Assembly (NCBI GenBank): GCA_015060765.1
Contig: SUXW01000002.1
Span: forward strand, 1-64,000
Reading direction: 5' to 3'
DNA from: Bacteroides sp.
GTDB taxonomy: Bacteria > Bacteroidota > Bacteroidia > Bacteroidales > Bacteroidaceae
Length of the DNA: 64,000 bases
The translations under genes and the position numbers were made by a program. Every line of letters begins with the position of its first letter. The stretch's first letter is position 1. A model generated the notes under the pieces. The model had not been told where the DNA came from. It saw only the letters and a list, made by a program, of their open reading frames with translations, and searched no databases. This document shows positions 36,945 to 47,284 of this stretch, in pieces.

Positions 36945-37889
36945 ATGCTTGACAAAAATGCTAAAATATATGTAGCAGGACACCGAGGCATGGTCGGTTC
37001 CGCTATTGTAAGAGAATTGGAAAAGCAAGGGTACAACCAGATTGTTACCCGTACACATGCAGAACTTGATCTTTGCAATCAAGAAGATGTCAATCAATTC
37101 TTCCTTCAGGAAAAACCGGAATATGTATTTCTCGCTGCAGCTAAAGTTGGTGGAATTATGGCCAATCAGAATGCTTTAGCCGATTTCATGTACGAAAACA
37201 TGATGTTGGAAATGAATGTGATACATGCAGCATGGAAAAATGGATGTAAAAAGCTCTTATTCCTAGGTTCCAGTTGCATATATCCTCGTATGGCACCACA
37301 GCCAATGACAGAAAGTTGTTTGTTGACCGGTGAATTGGAAAAGACGAATGAAGCATATGCATTAGCCAAAATATCCGGTCTAAAGTATTGTGAGTTTTTG
37401 AACAAGCAATATGGTACAGATTACATCAGTGTAATGCCTACCAACTTATATGGCCCCAATGACAATTATCATCCGACTCACAGTCATGTACTACCTGCAT
37501 TGATTCGAAGATTCCACGAAGCTAAAGAAAACCAACTTGAATATGTAACTTGTTGGGGAGACGGAAGTCCATTAAGAGAGTTTCTTTATGTAGATGATTT
37601 AGCGAATTTATGTATCTTTTTAATGAACCATTACAGTGGAGATGAAACGGTAAATGCAGGTACAGGTAAAGAATTAAGTATCAAGAAACTGACAGAAATT
37701 GTTGCCGAGACTGTAGGTTATAAAGGAGAAATCAGATGGGATACTACCAAGCCTAACGGCACTCCCCGAAAGTTGCTTGATGTAAGCAAAGCTCAAAAAT
37801 TAGGATGGACCTACCAAACGGAATTGAAGGATGGTATTCGTCTGGCATACCAAGACTTTCTAAACAATCCAATGAGAGCGGAAAGATAA
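36945..37889 (+). CDS. fcl: GDP-L-fucose synthase
   Basis: Epimerase-reductase that turns the Gmd product into GDP-L-fucose, 314 aa. The NADPH site is [21 protein letters not shown]. Catalytic residues are in [16 protein letters not shown] (Ser), [16 protein letters not shown] (Tyr-x3-Lys) and [28 protein letters not shown] with the conserved Cys/His region. The end [29 protein letters not shown] is typical of WcaG. It closes the operon at a bidirectional terminator. Confidence 0.95.
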   Translation: MLDKNAKIYVAGHRGMVGSAIVRELEKQGYNQIVTRTHAELDLCNQEDVNQFFLQEKPEYVFLAAAKVGGIMANQNALADFMYENMMLEMNVIHAAWKNGCKKLLFLGSSCIYPRMAPQPMTESCLLTGELEKTNEAYALAKISGLKYCEFLNKQYGTDYISVMPTNLYGPNDNYHPTHSHVLPALIRRFHEAKENQLEYVTCWGDGSPLREFLYVDDLANLCIFLMNHYSGDETVNAGTGKELSIKKLTEIVAETVGYKGEIRWDTTKPNGTPRKLLDVSKAQKLGWTYQTELKDGIRLAYQDFLNNPMRAER

Positions 37890-37894
37890 GCAGA

Positions 37895-37941
37895 AAAAAG
37901 TGAGATTACTATCAGTAAGCAACGATAGTAGTCTCACTTTT
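37895..37941. terminator. Bidirectional terminator after fcl
   Basis: AAAAAGTGAGATTACTATC pairs with GATAGTAGTCTCACTTTT with one mismatch and an A/T-tract on each side, between convergent genes. Confidence 0.85.
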
Positions 37942-37961
37942 ATATTCGATGACAGATTTAA

Positions 37962-40298
37962 TCAATTGAATATTTTGATTCCTACAAAAAATGTACGAGG
38001 CTGAGTGGGGCCATAAAAATAGCCGGAATCACGAAATACTCCTTTATCCAAATCCTTTTGGAATTCATTGAAAATGTTTTGAACTCCTCCATTAATCTGT
38101 AGCTTTACATGTTCATTCAATACAAACGTATAATTAAGTTTTGCATTGAAATCAAAAAAAACGGTAGTATGTACCATTTCATCTTTCATAATATAAGTAT
38201 AGGGACAGTCAGTAGGAATCTCATCTGACGGAGCAAAATGAGGAACATACATTCGACCCGTATAAACACCAGAGAAAGAGGCATCAAAGTTTTTAAAGGG
38301 GGCTACTGTCAATGTAAAATAGCCATAACAGTCAGGTGTACGAGGCATATTTCGTGTTCCAGCAACCGATTTATCTTCACTCCAATAAGTCAGTTCCTTA
38401 TAACGACTCCGTTGCACAGTAAAACCAGCCTGCAGAGATATATCTCGTCCATGAGCAATTTTAGCATCCAAGTTCACACCATACACTTTAGCACCACTCC
38501 CATTACGTCGTTCCTGTAAAGCATTTCCGCCATTATCGGTACCGATATTTTGTAAATAGAAAACATCGTCCAATGTTGTATAAAAACCTTCTATCAACAA
38601 ATTAGTTTGAAAATGCCCTATATTTGCACTCCAATCAATAGAGCCACTAAAGCTGTTGGATTTTTCCGGTTTCAAACCATCTGCCAAACGAATCAATACT
38701 CCTTCTCCTCCAACAGCAGTAATATGTAAATCCTCGTCGTATGCTTGTGGAGCACGAAATCCCGTAGACCATGTTAACCGAACCTGCAAATTATCACTTG
38801 GTTTATAGAGCATATTCACACGTGGACTGAAAATAAGGTTATCTATCAAATTATGTTCATCCAAACGAAATCCTGCCAAAAGACTGAATTTGTTCATTTT
38901 CCACTCGTTCTGGACAAAAGCACTGGCAATACGGACTTCTTGTTGAAGATCACGATTGTATCCGCTCATCACATCATGCAAATCATCGTTCTGATATTCA
39001 ACACCCGCAGTAAACTGAGACGGAGCAAAAATCACCTTATCAAAATTACCTGTATACATTCCACCAACAACCCAAGTCAAATCTTTCGTCTTCCCATAAG
39101 CATTAGGATCACATTGGGCACCATAATAACTGTTACGATCTACATGTTGTGCCGATGCAAATACCGAGAATTTATGCTTGTATTCTTTCCAGAACAAGTC
39201 GTAATTCAGCCCACCACTATTGATGATATGTTTAGTTTGTTCGGTAATATCCGTTTCAAAAGGTTCCATATCAAACTTGTTTCCTCCTCTACGGAATTCA
39301 TTGGTCGTATGATACTCCAGTCCCAATCTACTGAATTGAGTCGGACGATAATAGGCTCGCAATCCAAAAGAATTCATATTCAGTTTGCCTATTTCCGAAA
39401 AGCCATCATCGTCTGCATCATACGGATTACGATTTCTATAAGCTTGATAGAGAGCAATACCATATACATTATCCTTGGATACCAAAGAAGCATTGGCTCC
39501 CATGTATTGTTCCCAAACCTTTCCATCCATGTTCGATAAAGTTGACGAGAATTGGAAAGAATTATTAATGGGATCTTTGGTTATGATATTAATGGTACCT
39601 CCAACCGCATTGGCACCAAACAAAGCAGATCCTCCTCCTCTCACAACCTCTACCCTTTCAATCATATTGACCGGTATCTGTTCAAGACCATACACACCGG
39701 ATAGTGCACTGATAATGGGACGACTGTTAATCAATATTTGTGAATAAGGTCCTTCCAATCCATTGATACGTACCTGAGGAAAACCACAATTCTGACAATT
39801 GTTTTCTACACGTAATCCAGACTGATAATTCAAGGCCTTAGCCAAATCTGTAGAATTGACAGTTTCAAAGAGTTTGTTGCTCATCACATTCACAACTACA
39901 GGAGCCAATTTACGGCTCACTTCATTGCGATTGGCCGAAACAACCACTTCATCCATCTGCATTTCTTCCACTTCCATTGCAAAGTGAATGTCTACAGCAA
40001 AATTATCACTGACAATTACTTTCTTTGTCTGGGTTCTATACCCCATTAGTTGTGCCCTCAATGTATACTCACCTTCAGGGATATCCTTAAATATAAAATC
40101 TCCATTTTCATTTGAAACAGTTCCTTCACCTGTTTCAACAATCATAATAGTTGCATACGACAAACTATTCTCACTTCCTTTTTCGATAACATGTCCTGCA
40201 ATTGTTTTACCGTCCCGAATAGGATCAACAATCGATGCATATATACTTTGACTTACACTCATCACCATGAGTGCAAGCCCTAACAAACTTTTTTTCAT
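37962..40298 (-). CDS. TonB-dependent receptor with CarboxypepD_reg domain
   Basis: Outer-membrane receptor of 778 aa. A signal peptide is followed by a carboxypeptidase-regulatory-like domain (about 30-115, IAGHVIEKGSENSLSYATIMIVETGEGTVSNENGDFIFKDIPEGEYTLRAQLMGYRTQ), a TonB-box-like EVVVSANRNEVSRKLAPVVVNV, a plug with CQNCGFPQVRINGLEGPYSQILINSRP and GGGSALFGANAVGGTINIITK, and a barrel. It lacks a SusD partner. The conserved CxxC in the plug and the preceding gene for a His-rich membrane protein (44 bp away, same strand) suggest a metal or metal-chelate ligand; that is inference. It could instead be a siderophore or cobamide receptor. Confidence 0.82.
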   Translation of the reverse strand: MKKSLLGLALMVMSVSQSIYASIVDPIRDGKTIAGHVIEKGSENSLSYATIMIVETGEGTVSNENGDFIFKDIPEGEYTLRAQLMGYRTQTKKVIVSDNFAVDIHFAMEVEEMQMDEVVVSANRNEVSRKLAPVVVNVMSNKLFETVNSTDLAKALNYQSGLRVENNCQNCGFPQVRINGLEGPYSQILINSRPIISALSGVYGLEQIPVNMIERVEVVRGGGSALFGANAVGGTINIITKDPINNSFQFSSTLSNMDGKVWEQYMGANASLVSKDNVYGIALYQAYRNRNPYDADDDGFSEIGKLNMNSFGLRAYYRPTQFSRLGLEYHTTNEFRRGGNKFDMEPFETDITEQTKHIINSGGLNYDLFWKEYKHKFSVFASAQHVDRNSYYGAQCDPNAYGKTKDLTWVVGGMYTGNFDKVIFAPSQFTAGVEYQNDDLHDVMSGYNRDLQQEVRIASAFVQNEWKMNKFSLLAGFRLDEHNLIDNLIFSPRVNMLYKPSDNLQVRLTWSTGFRAPQAYDEDLHITAVGGEGVLIRLADGLKPEKSNSFSGSIDWSANIGHFQTNLLIEGFYTTLDDVFYLQNIGTDNGGNALQERRNGSGAKVYGVNLDAKIAHGRDISLQAGFTVQRSRYKELTYWSEDKSVAGTRNMPRTPDCYGYFTLTVAPFKNFDASFSGVYTGRMYVPHFAPSDEIPTDCPYTYIMKDEMVHTTVFFDFNAKLNYTFVLNEHVKLQINGGVQNIFNEFQKDLDKGVFRDSGYFYGPTQPRTFFVGIKIFN

Positions 40299-40342
40299 AA
40301 ATGTACTTTTTATTAGTTATTCTTCAATTACGCTATTAAATA

Positions 40343-40681
40343 TCAAGAACAACTAACAGGAGGAGCACGTAGATGAATATGCAGTAAGAATCCTGCAATA
40401 GAGAAAGCAATAGAATGAGATATATCCAGTTTGCGAAGCAAAGGGAAATCAACCTTTTCCAATACCTGCAAAGGATTTTCTAAACCAGCAAATGTCGAAA
40501 GTTGAGCTAATGTCAGAATCTGACCTTCTGTATGAGTATGCTGATTATTAGAGGGGTGGGAATGGACCAAAGCAACACCGTTTACCACATGCACATGCGT
40601 AAACATGGTAATTCCTATCTGGTAGGCACAAAATATAGCCAACAGACAAATGGATATTATTCTATATCTTTGCTTGTCCAA
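40343..40681 (-). CDS. His-rich small membrane protein
   Basis: 112 aa protein upstream of and co-oriented with a TonB receptor. One N-terminal membrane segment (RIISICLLAIFCAYQIGITMF) is followed by a histidine cluster THVHVVNGVALVHSHPSNNQHTHTEG, then a predicted helix with a second hydrophobic stretch ending LLHIHLRAPPVSCS. About ten histidines in 112 residues suggest metal binding at the envelope. The frame has no ATG near the beginning: the track start is TTG at 40681, and the next Met is inside the hydrophobic stretch. No family name is recognised with confidence. Confidence 0.7.
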   Translation of the reverse strand: MDKQRYRIISICLLAIFCAYQIGITMFTHVHVVNGVALVHSHPSNNQHTHTEGQILTLAQLSTFAGLENPLQVLEKVDFPLLRKLDISHSIAFSIAGFLLHIHLRAPPVSCS

Positions 40682-40753
40682 AAAATCCCGTTAATTATTG
40701 TATTAATTATAAAAATCGCGGTAAATATACTCAGTTTTTTTATAGCAACCAAG

Positions 40754-42484
40754 TCATTCTTTATTTTTCCCAAACAGAAGATTATAATCACGTTCTGCCG
40801 CATTTATTGTCCATTTCTCGGGAATAAACTTCCAATTATTATCTAATTTCGGTTCCAAGACTTTTTGTCTTTCAACATATTTCATCAAATAGTATCGAAG
40901 ATCTTTATCGGTAGAAAATAAAATTCGGTTTTTCAATTCCTCTTTCTTAATACCGGCTCCTTCTGTCAGAAGTTCTCCTCCCCCATTACCTCTATAAGAA
41001 TTCAAGGCCACTTTATATTTCTTCCCGTATTCAAATGGTTGACCATCCGAAAGACTTAAAATAGTGATTTTTTCACCTTGGGGTTTAGTAACATCAACCG
41101 TATACTGTATGCCGAAAGCGGAGTCAAAATTAAAATTCGGTTTTTTAAATTTTGTTCTTTCGTTAGATGATAAAGGTTCTTGTAACAACAACAAATGGTC
41201 GTCGGCACTTTTCATTTGGTTAGTCCAATTATGATATGACATCTCCAGATAATCTTTCACTTCTTTTCCTGTCAGCTCCATGACATAAAGCATATTCTCG
41301 TATTTGTATAAATTGAACATGTCGGAAACCTTTATTTCACCTTCTTCGATTTCAGAGGCAAAGGAAAGAGGCGCACAAAAAGAGAGTTGGGCACCCGAAA
41401 TTTCCAATTGAAGCTGATGAATCAATCCCATAAATGTAGAAGGTCCAAAATAAGCATCTTTCGTACTGATGGTTTTTGTAATACGACCTATTTTGCGTTG
41501 AACAAAATCATAAACCTTCTTATATTGAGAATCAAAATAACTTATCAATGCAGTGTCCGGTTCATATTCATCCATATCGACCAATGCTCCTGTCATTACC
41601 TTATCAACTATTTTCCCCTCTTGAAGTCTTACCTTCAACGTGACTTCCGAAACCAGATTTGCATTATTCGATGGGTTAATCAGCAAGACCTGTTTTCCTT
41701 CTACATTGTCAACATTCATACAACATGCTTCATGATCGTGTCCCATCATCACAATATCAAAACCTGGAACTTGTTTGGCTATTATCAAGGAAGGATTCTC
41801 CACAACTTTACCTAACCTATTACCCGATTTTCCTGCATGAAACAAACCGACTATAATATCCGGATGATCCTTTTCCTTTATTTTCTTCACCCAATATTTT
41901 GCCGATTCAACCATATCGTCAAAACGAATACCACTCCATAAATTTTCCGGTAGCCATGAAGGAACAGATGGAGTAATCATTCCCAAAACAGCTATCTTCA
42001 CTCCATTCTTATTAATGATTGTATACGGAGTCAGATAAGGTTCTCCGGTTGATGCATCTATAACATTTGCGCCCAATATCGGATGATGACATTGACGGAC
42101 CCACCTATCATAAACAGCATGACCTGTCTCTATATCGTGATTGCCCATATTACCGACATCATATCCCATGTAATTCATGACATCAGCAACGATATGGGTA
42201 GAAACCGTATCCATAAAATTATAATAATAGGCAGTAGGTTGTCCTTGTAGGATATCCCCATTATCCATCAGTACCAATTGATTTCCATAACATTCACGTT
42301 GTTTTTTTACATAGGAGGAGACTCTGGAAAGGCTCCCGCCCCATTCCCTTTGATTGATAAAATCGTATGGGAACAAATTTCCATGCACATCACTTGTTTG
42401 AATCAATTTGATGGTAATATTCTGTGACAGGGCTGGTAAAACCAGCATCAACATGAAAAGAAAATATAAGCTGATACGTTTCAT
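40754..42484 (-). CDS. 5'-nucleotidase/2',3'-cyclic phosphodiesterase family
   Basis: Secreted metallophosphoesterase of the UshA/CpdB type, 576 aa, signal peptide MKRISLYFLFMLMLVLPALSQ. The dinuclear metal site is shown by TSDVHGNLFPYD, LMDNGDILQGQPTAYY, MGNHDIETG, VGLFHAGKSG and MGHDHEACC. The C-terminal nucleotide-binding domain spans about 330-540 (NSYRGNGGGELLTEGAG). It would hydrolyse periplasmic nucleotides or cyclic nucleotides to salvage nucleosides and phosphate. It starts 2 nt after the sensor kinase stop, so the two are very likely co-transcribed. Confidence 0.87.
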   Translation of the reverse strand: MKRISLYFLFMLMLVLPALSQNITIKLIQTSDVHGNLFPYDFINQREWGGSLSRVSSYVKKQRECYGNQLVLMDNGDILQGQPTAYYYNFMDTVSTHIVADVMNYMGYDVGNMGNHDIETGHAVYDRWVRQCHHPILGANVIDASTGEPYLTPYTIINKNGVKIAVLGMITPSVPSWLPENLWSGIRFDDMVESAKYWVKKIKEKDHPDIIVGLFHAGKSGNRLGKVVENPSLIIAKQVPGFDIVMMGHDHEACCMNVDNVEGKQVLLINPSNNANLVSEVTLKVRLQEGKIVDKVMTGALVDMDEYEPDTALISYFDSQYKKVYDFVQRKIGRITKTISTKDAYFGPSTFMGLIHQLQLEISGAQLSFCAPLSFASEIEEGEIKVSDMFNLYKYENMLYVMELTGKEVKDYLEMSYHNWTNQMKSADDHLLLLQEPLSSNERTKFKKPNFNFDSAFGIQYTVDVTKPQGEKITILSLSDGQPFEYGKKYKVALNSYRGNGGGELLTEGAGIKKEELKNRILFSTDKDLRYYLMKYVERQKVLEPKLDNNWKFIPEKWTINAAERDYNLLFGKNKE

Positions 42485-42486
42485 TT

Positions 42487-44397
42487 TTAGTTTTCAATAG
42501 GATGGGTAAAAACAAATTTAGCACCTTGTGTATAGGAGGTGTCTACCCATATTTCGCCTCCCAATTTCTCTACTATCAATTTTGAAATGGACAATCCCAA
42601 GCCTGTACCTTGTGAGAACTCATCCAATTTTTCAAAACGTTCAAATATTTTTTGAGCCTTTTCTTTTGGGATACCGCATCCAGTATCTGTAACCGAAAAG
42701 ACACAAATCCCTTCATCTTTATGCATAGCAAGTACAATACTTCCTTCTTTGGTAAATTTAGAAGCGTTTGACAATAGATTCACAATTACTTGCTTCAAAC
42801 GATACCCATCCGTATTCAGATACATTTCAGCATCCGATACCTCCAATTTAAATTCAGCCTTTGTACGGCGAGCCTGCTGGACAGTCAACAAGGCATCCCG
42901 AAGAATTCCTGCAACATTTTCCTTTTGAAGAGTCATCTTTATTTGTCCCGATTCAATACGGGACAAATCCAATATGTCATTGATTAAGACCAATAAAGAA
43001 TCCGAATTTTTCTTTATTATCTCACAATAACTTAAACGGTCCTCCGGAGAATGTTCTGCACTAACCAGCACTTCAGAAAAGCCAACAATAGCATTCAACG
43101 GTGTCCTGATTTCATGACTCATATTAGCCAAGAAAGCCGACTTTAATCGATTGGATTCTTCTGCCTTATCACGAGCTATTATCAACTGTTCTTGTGAAAC
43201 AATCAAGTTATCGCGCAACTTACGTACCCGAATAGCATAGTAACCTACTCCCAACAATCCAATCAGCAAAGATAAGAAAGCTGTAGAGCATACTATAACA
43301 AACAATCGATGTTCTTCCCAAAAGTCCAAAGGTGCATTCACAAATTCGGATTGAGACGGCAAATTATTGGTATTCAGTCCGAATTCATTTAGTTTTTGTA
43401 CATCAAACAAATATTTGCTTTCAATGGGGTTGACTTCCGTATATTCTCTACCTTCTTCATCTAAAAAGGATTTGACCATTTGGGCCATTTCTACACCTAC
43501 ATTATGATAATCGGGGATATAACCACCAATAGCCCAATGACCTAATCCTGTAGCTGAAACAGAAAAGGCTGGAATGGTGGGATTAGCTTTCTGAAGCATG
43601 TAGGTAGAATTGCCAATAAAGAAATTTTCAGTACGATCAATTCGCCAAGTACCTATTAGAATACACGTATTCGAAGGAAGATTACGTATTTTTTCATTCA
43701 CAGAAATAAAAGAATCCATTCGTCCATCCAAAAGGATTAATTCCAATTCAGGAAATTTTTTCATGGTTTCCTTTACCAAAGCTTGCATAGCCACTCCACC
43801 ATACGTATTATCAGAAATGAAAGCAATCCGCTGAGTTTGAGGGAAATGATCTTTAACTAACTTGATATTTCTTTCAACATCATATTCATAAGCAATACCA
43901 CCGACAAAATTAGTAGTATTTCCCTTAAAAGGATTGATACAAACAGGCTTCCATTCTTCAACATTGATTGTATCGCGAGGAATGGGAATGGCATTCATAC
44001 TAATCAATGAAGGTAAAACAGGAAATTGTTTCACCCATTCTTCATTCAAGGATAGATATGTAGCCCATGCCTCTTGTCCCATCAATACAATCATTCCCAA
44101 ATGACCCGATTCCGCATGTTTCGCTATCAGTTCCAACAAGCGTCCCGGCCACTCATGCATACCGGAAAGATTCTCACAATTAACAGTTTCAACCACAATT
44201 TCACCCTTACCTCCTAATCGAGAATACTCTTCAATAAAAGTATTCAAATGAGAAGATATGGAACGAGTATCCGGATTATACGAAGTTACGACAAGTATTT
44301 TATTTGTTTCGGTAACAACAGATTTACCCAAACAAACACTACTTATCAGTAACAACAAAATAAGTAAACAACTATATTTGGCAATTCTTTTTAGCAT
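42487..44397 (-). CDS. Sensor kinase with periplasmic-binding-protein sensor
   Basis: Membrane histidine kinase, 636 aa from the ATG at 44397 (MLKRIAKYSCLL; the track's 44439 adds a leader). Signal peptide, then residues about 25-360 form a periplasmic ABC-type substrate-binding-protein fold (KILVVTSYNPDTRSISSHLNTF, GMIVLMGQEAWATYL, AFISDNTYGGVAMQAL). One transmembrane helix (about 370-395) is followed by HisKA (FLANMSHEIRTPLNAIVGF) and HATPase (NLLSNASKFTKEG, DTGCGIP, GTGLGLSIS). There is no receiver or DNA-binding domain and no response regulator nearby. It probably senses a small ligand linked to the nucleotidase product. Confidence 0.86.
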   Translation of the reverse strand: MLKRIAKYSCLLILLLLISSVCLGKSVVTETNKILVVTSYNPDTRSISSHLNTFIEEYSRLGGKGEIVVETVNCENLSGMHEWPGRLLELIAKHAESGHLGMIVLMGQEAWATYLSLNEEWVKQFPVLPSLISMNAIPIPRDTINVEEWKPVCINPFKGNTTNFVGGIAYEYDVERNIKLVKDHFPQTQRIAFISDNTYGGVAMQALVKETMKKFPELELILLDGRMDSFISVNEKIRNLPSNTCILIGTWRIDRTENFFIGNSTYMLQKANPTIPAFSVSATGLGHWAIGGYIPDYHNVGVEMAQMVKSFLDEEGREYTEVNPIESKYLFDVQKLNEFGLNTNNLPSQSEFVNAPLDFWEEHRLFVIVCSTAFLSLLIGLLGVGYYAIRVRKLRDNLIVSQEQLIIARDKAEESNRLKSAFLANMSHEIRTPLNAIVGFSEVLVSAEHSPEDRLSYCEIIKKNSDSLLVLINDILDLSRIESGQIKMTLQKENVAGILRDALLTVQQARRTKAEFKLEVSDAEMYLNTDGYRLKQVIVNLLSNASKFTKEGSIVLAMHKDEGICVFSVTDTGCGIPKEKAQKIFERFEKLDEFSQGTGLGLSISKLIVEKLGGEIWVDTSYTQGAKFVFTHPIEN

Positions 44398-44542
44398 AGA
44401 CAATACAAATATAAACAATTTACCCAATATAACAGTCAAACTTGAACAAAAAATAAAAGAGATATGATAAAATAACAGAAAAAGATATTAATTTTGCATC
44501 ATTCTTATAACAACTTTATTAATCTACTAACCTCTAAAAATA
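44398..44542. promoter_or_regulatory. Divergent promoters, sensor kinase and GH94
   Basis: On the plus strand TAATTTTG at 44489-44496 matches the -7 element before GH94. On the minus strand TATATTTG at 44415-44408 does so for the kinase gene, with TTTG at 44442-44439 at a long spacing of 23. Confidence 0.5.
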
Positions 44543-47014
44543 ATGCAAAACAAGAAATTTGGTCATTTCGATGACATCAATCGTGAATATGTCATTACCG
44601 ACCCTAAGACTCCTTGGCCTTGGATTAATTATTTAGGCAATGAAGACTTTTTCTCACTCATTTCCAATACTGCAGGAGGCTACTCTTTCTACAAAGATGC
44701 CAAATTCCGCAGAATAACCAGATATCGCTACAATAATGTTCCAATGGACAACGGTGGACGATACTTCTACATCAATGATGAAGGAACCGTATGGTCGCCC
44801 GGTTGGAAACCATGCAAGACTCCATTGGATTTTTATGAATGTAGACATGGTATGAGTTATACCCGTATTACGGGAGCTAAAAACGGAATTGAAGCAAGTA
44901 TCTTATTCTTCGTTCCGTTAAAGACTTGGGGGGAAATTCAGAAAGTAACTTTGCGTAATACAACCGGACAAAGCAAAAAGTTCAAACTATTTTCATTTAC
45001 CGAATGGTGTTTGTGGAATGCCGCCACAGACATGGAGAACTTCCAACGGAACTTCTCTACTGGTGAAGTCGAAATCGACGGGTCAACCATTTACCATAAA
45101 ACAGAATACAAAGAACGTAGAAACCATTATGCTTTTTATAGTGTCAACTGTCCTATCAATGGATTTGATACAGACAGAGAAACATTTATCGGTCTATACA
45201 ATGAGTTCAGAGATCCTGAAAATGTAATGGAAGGAACACCCGACAACAGCATTGCACACGGATGGAGCCCCATAGCATCACATTATATCGAAGTGGAACT
45301 TCAAGCAGGCGAGAGCAAGGATTTTATTTTCTTGTTGGGCTACGTAGAAAATCCACAAGATGAAAAGTTCGAAAAACCTACTGAAGGATTGTTACATAGC
45401 GGTTCGTCGCCAATAGTCAACAAGACTAAAGCAAAAGAAATGATAGCCGCATTCGATACAACAGAAAAAGTCGACAAGGCATTTGCCGAGCTGAAAGCCT
45501 ATTGGGATAAATTACTCGACATTTACGTATTAACCAGTCAGGAAGAAAAACTCGACCGAATGGTCAATATATGGAACCAATACCAATGCATGATTACCTT
45601 CAACATGAGCCGTTCGGCTTCTTTCTTCGAAAGTGGTATCGGTCGTGGTATGGGTTTCCGCGATTCCAATCAAGATTTAGTAGGTTTCGTTCATCAAATT
45701 CCCGAACGAGCCCGTCAACGAATTATCGATATTGCTTCTACCCAATTCCCAGACGGTGGATGCTATCACCAATACCAACCGTTAACCAAACGAGGCAATA
45801 ACGACATTGGCGGTGGATTCAATGACGATCCCATGTGGCTTATCTTCGGTACTGTGGCATACATCAAGGAATCTGGAGATTTCAGTATTTTGGATGAACC
45901 CGTACCGTTTGACAATCAAGAAGGTTCCGAAGTTTCTTTATTTGAACACCTACGTATCTCCTTCAATCACGTGATAGAAAACTTGGGTCCACACATGTTA
46001 CCGTTAATCGGACGTGCCGACTGGAACGATTGCTTGAATCTGAACTGTTTCTCTTGGGACCCCAATGAATCATTCCAGACTACGGAAAACAAGACCGAAG
46101 GTTCAAAAGCAGAATCACTGATGATAGCCGGCCTCTTTGTAGTATGCGGTCGCGACTATGTAGAACTTTGCCGACAAATCGGCAAGAAAGACGAAGCCGA
46201 ACGTGCACAACGCTTCATCAACCAAATGGTTAACTCCGTGAAAGAACATGGTTGGGACGGTGAATGGTACCTTCGTGCTTACGACTATTTTGGCAACAAA
46301 GTAGGATCGAAAGAAAATGAAGAAGGACAAATCTTCATAGAATCACAAGGATGGTGTACAATGGCTGGTATTGGTATGGAAGAAGGTATGGTTGAAAAAG
46401 CTCTAAACTCCGTCAAAGAACGTTTGGATTGCGAGCACGGTATCGTATTGAACAATCCGGCCTTCACCAAATATGTAGTAGAATACGGAGAAATATCCTC
46501 CTATCCTGCCGGATACAAGGAAAATGCCGGTATATTCTGTCACAACAATCCGTGGGTCATCATCGGTGAAACTGTATTAGGACGCGGTGACTATGCTTGG
46601 GATTATTTCCGCAAGATATGCCCTTCGTATACAGAAGAACACAGCGCTCTGCATAAAGTGGAACCCTATGTTTACTCACAAATGATAGCAGGCAAAGATG
46701 CGGCACGTCCGGGAGAAGCGAAAAACAGTTGGCTTACCGGTACAGCAGCATGGAACTATTACGCTATTACCCAATTTATATTGGGTATCAAGCCTGCATA
46801 CGAAGGTTTGGAAATCAATCCATGTATTTCTTCCGAATGGAAAGAGTATAATGTAAAACGTAAATTCCGTGGAGCCAATTACGATATAACCATCCAGAAC
46901 CCCAATGGTATTTGTAAAGGTGTAAAATCAATCACCGTTGATGGAAAGATGATTGAAGGCAATGTAGTGAAACATCAGCCGGGCAATCATGAAATAATAG
47001 TCGTAATGGGATAA
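44543..47014 (+). CDS. GH94 cellobiose phosphorylase
   Basis: Cytoplasmic phosphorylase, 823 aa, converting cellobiose and phosphate to glucose-1-phosphate and glucose without spending ATP. Length and sequence fit the cellobiose phosphorylase branch of GH94: [95 protein letters not shown], the catalytic motif [12 protein letters not shown] (Asp493-Asp496) and the phosphate-site region [15 protein letters not shown]. There is no signal peptide. It would use products of the GH5 and GH9 surface enzymes. Chitobiose phosphorylase is less likely. Single gene with its own promoter and terminator. Confidence 0.9.
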   Translation: MQNKKFGHFDDINREYVITDPKTPWPWINYLGNEDFFSLISNTAGGYSFYKDAKFRRITRYRYNNVPMDNGGRYFYINDEGTVWSPGWKPCKTPLDFYECRHGMSYTRITGAKNGIEASILFFVPLKTWGEIQKVTLRNTTGQSKKFKLFSFTEWCLWNAATDMENFQRNFSTGEVEIDGSTIYHKTEYKERRNHYAFYSVNCPINGFDTDRETFIGLYNEFRDPENVMEGTPDNSIAHGWSPIASHYIEVELQAGESKDFIFLLGYVENPQDEKFEKPTEGLLHSGSSPIVNKTKAKEMIAAFDTTEKVDKAFAELKAYWDKLLDIYVLTSQEEKLDRMVNIWNQYQCMITFNMSRSASFFESGIGRGMGFRDSNQDLVGFVHQIPERARQRIIDIASTQFPDGGCYHQYQPLTKRGNNDIGGGFNDDPMWLIFGTVAYIKESGDFSILDEPVPFDNQEGSEVSLFEHLRISFNHVIENLGPHMLPLIGRADWNDCLNLNCFSWDPNESFQTTENKTEGSKAESLMIAGLFVVCGRDYVELCRQIGKKDEAERAQRFINQMVNSVKEHGWDGEWYLRAYDYFGNKVGSKENEEGQIFIESQGWCTMAGIGMEEGMVEKALNSVKERLDCEHGIVLNNPAFTKYVVEYGEISSYPAGYKENAGIFCHNNPWVIIGETVLGRGDYAWDYFRKICPSYTEEHSALHKVEPYVYSQMIAGKDAARPGEAKNSWLTGTAAWNYYAITQFILGIKPAYEGLEINPCISSEWKEYNVKRKFRGANYDITIQNPNGICKGVKSITVDGKMIEGNVVKHQPGNHEIIVVMG

Positions 47015-47025
47015 AGATATACCCT

Positions 47026-47065
47026 AAAAAAATAAAGACGATGTGTTACATCGTCTTTATTTTTT
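47026..47065. terminator. Bidirectional terminator, GH94 and tRNA-Ser
   Basis: AAATAAAGACGATGT pairs perfectly with ACATCGTCTTTATTT around GTT, with A and T runs on the two sides. It ends one base from the tRNA-Ser(GGA) 3' end. Confidence 0.88.
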
Positions 47066-47066
47066 G

Positions 47067-47154
47067 CGGAGAGAACGAGATTCGAACTCGTGAAACGCTT
47101 TTGGCGTTTACACGCTTTCCAGGCGTGCCTCTTCAACCACTCGAGCACCTCTCC
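47067..47154 (-). tRNA. tRNA-Ser (anticodon GGA)
   Basis: 88-nt class II tRNA read from the minus strand: GGAGAGG acceptor, D-loop GAGTGGTTGAAG, anticodon loop CTGGAAA giving GGA, a long variable arm (CGTGTAAACGCCAAAAGCGTTTCACG) and GTTCGAATC in the T-arm. The CCA end is not encoded. Confidence 0.96.
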
Positions 47155-47170
47155 AACAAATTATCAACAT

Positions 47171-47197
47171 AAAAAAAAGCAGCAACCACTGCTTTTT
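47171..47197 (-). terminator. Terminator between the two tRNA-Ser genes
   Basis: On the minus strand AAAAAAGCAG-TGGTTG-CTGCTTTTTT gives a 10-bp stem and a T-run, ending the transcript of the tRNA-Ser(TGA) gene. Confidence 0.75.
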
Positions 47198-47199
47198 TG

Positions 47200-47284
47200 C
47201 GGAGAGAGAGGGATTCGAACCCCCGGTACCTCTCAGTACAACGGTTTTCAAGACCGCCGCGATCGACCACTCTGCCATCTCTCC
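47200..47284 (-). tRNA. tRNA-Ser (anticodon TGA)
   Basis: 85-nt class II tRNA on the minus strand: GGAGAGA acceptor, D-loop GAGTGGTCGATC, anticodon loop CTTGAAA giving TGA, variable arm TGTACTGAGAGGTACCG and GTTCGAATC in the T-arm. CCA is not encoded. Confidence 0.96.

Noticed and set aside
32175-37889. Phase-variable capsule locus
   Set aside because: No upxY/upxZ genes, no invertible promoter repeats, and no glycosyltransferases, Wzx or Wzy are in the window.
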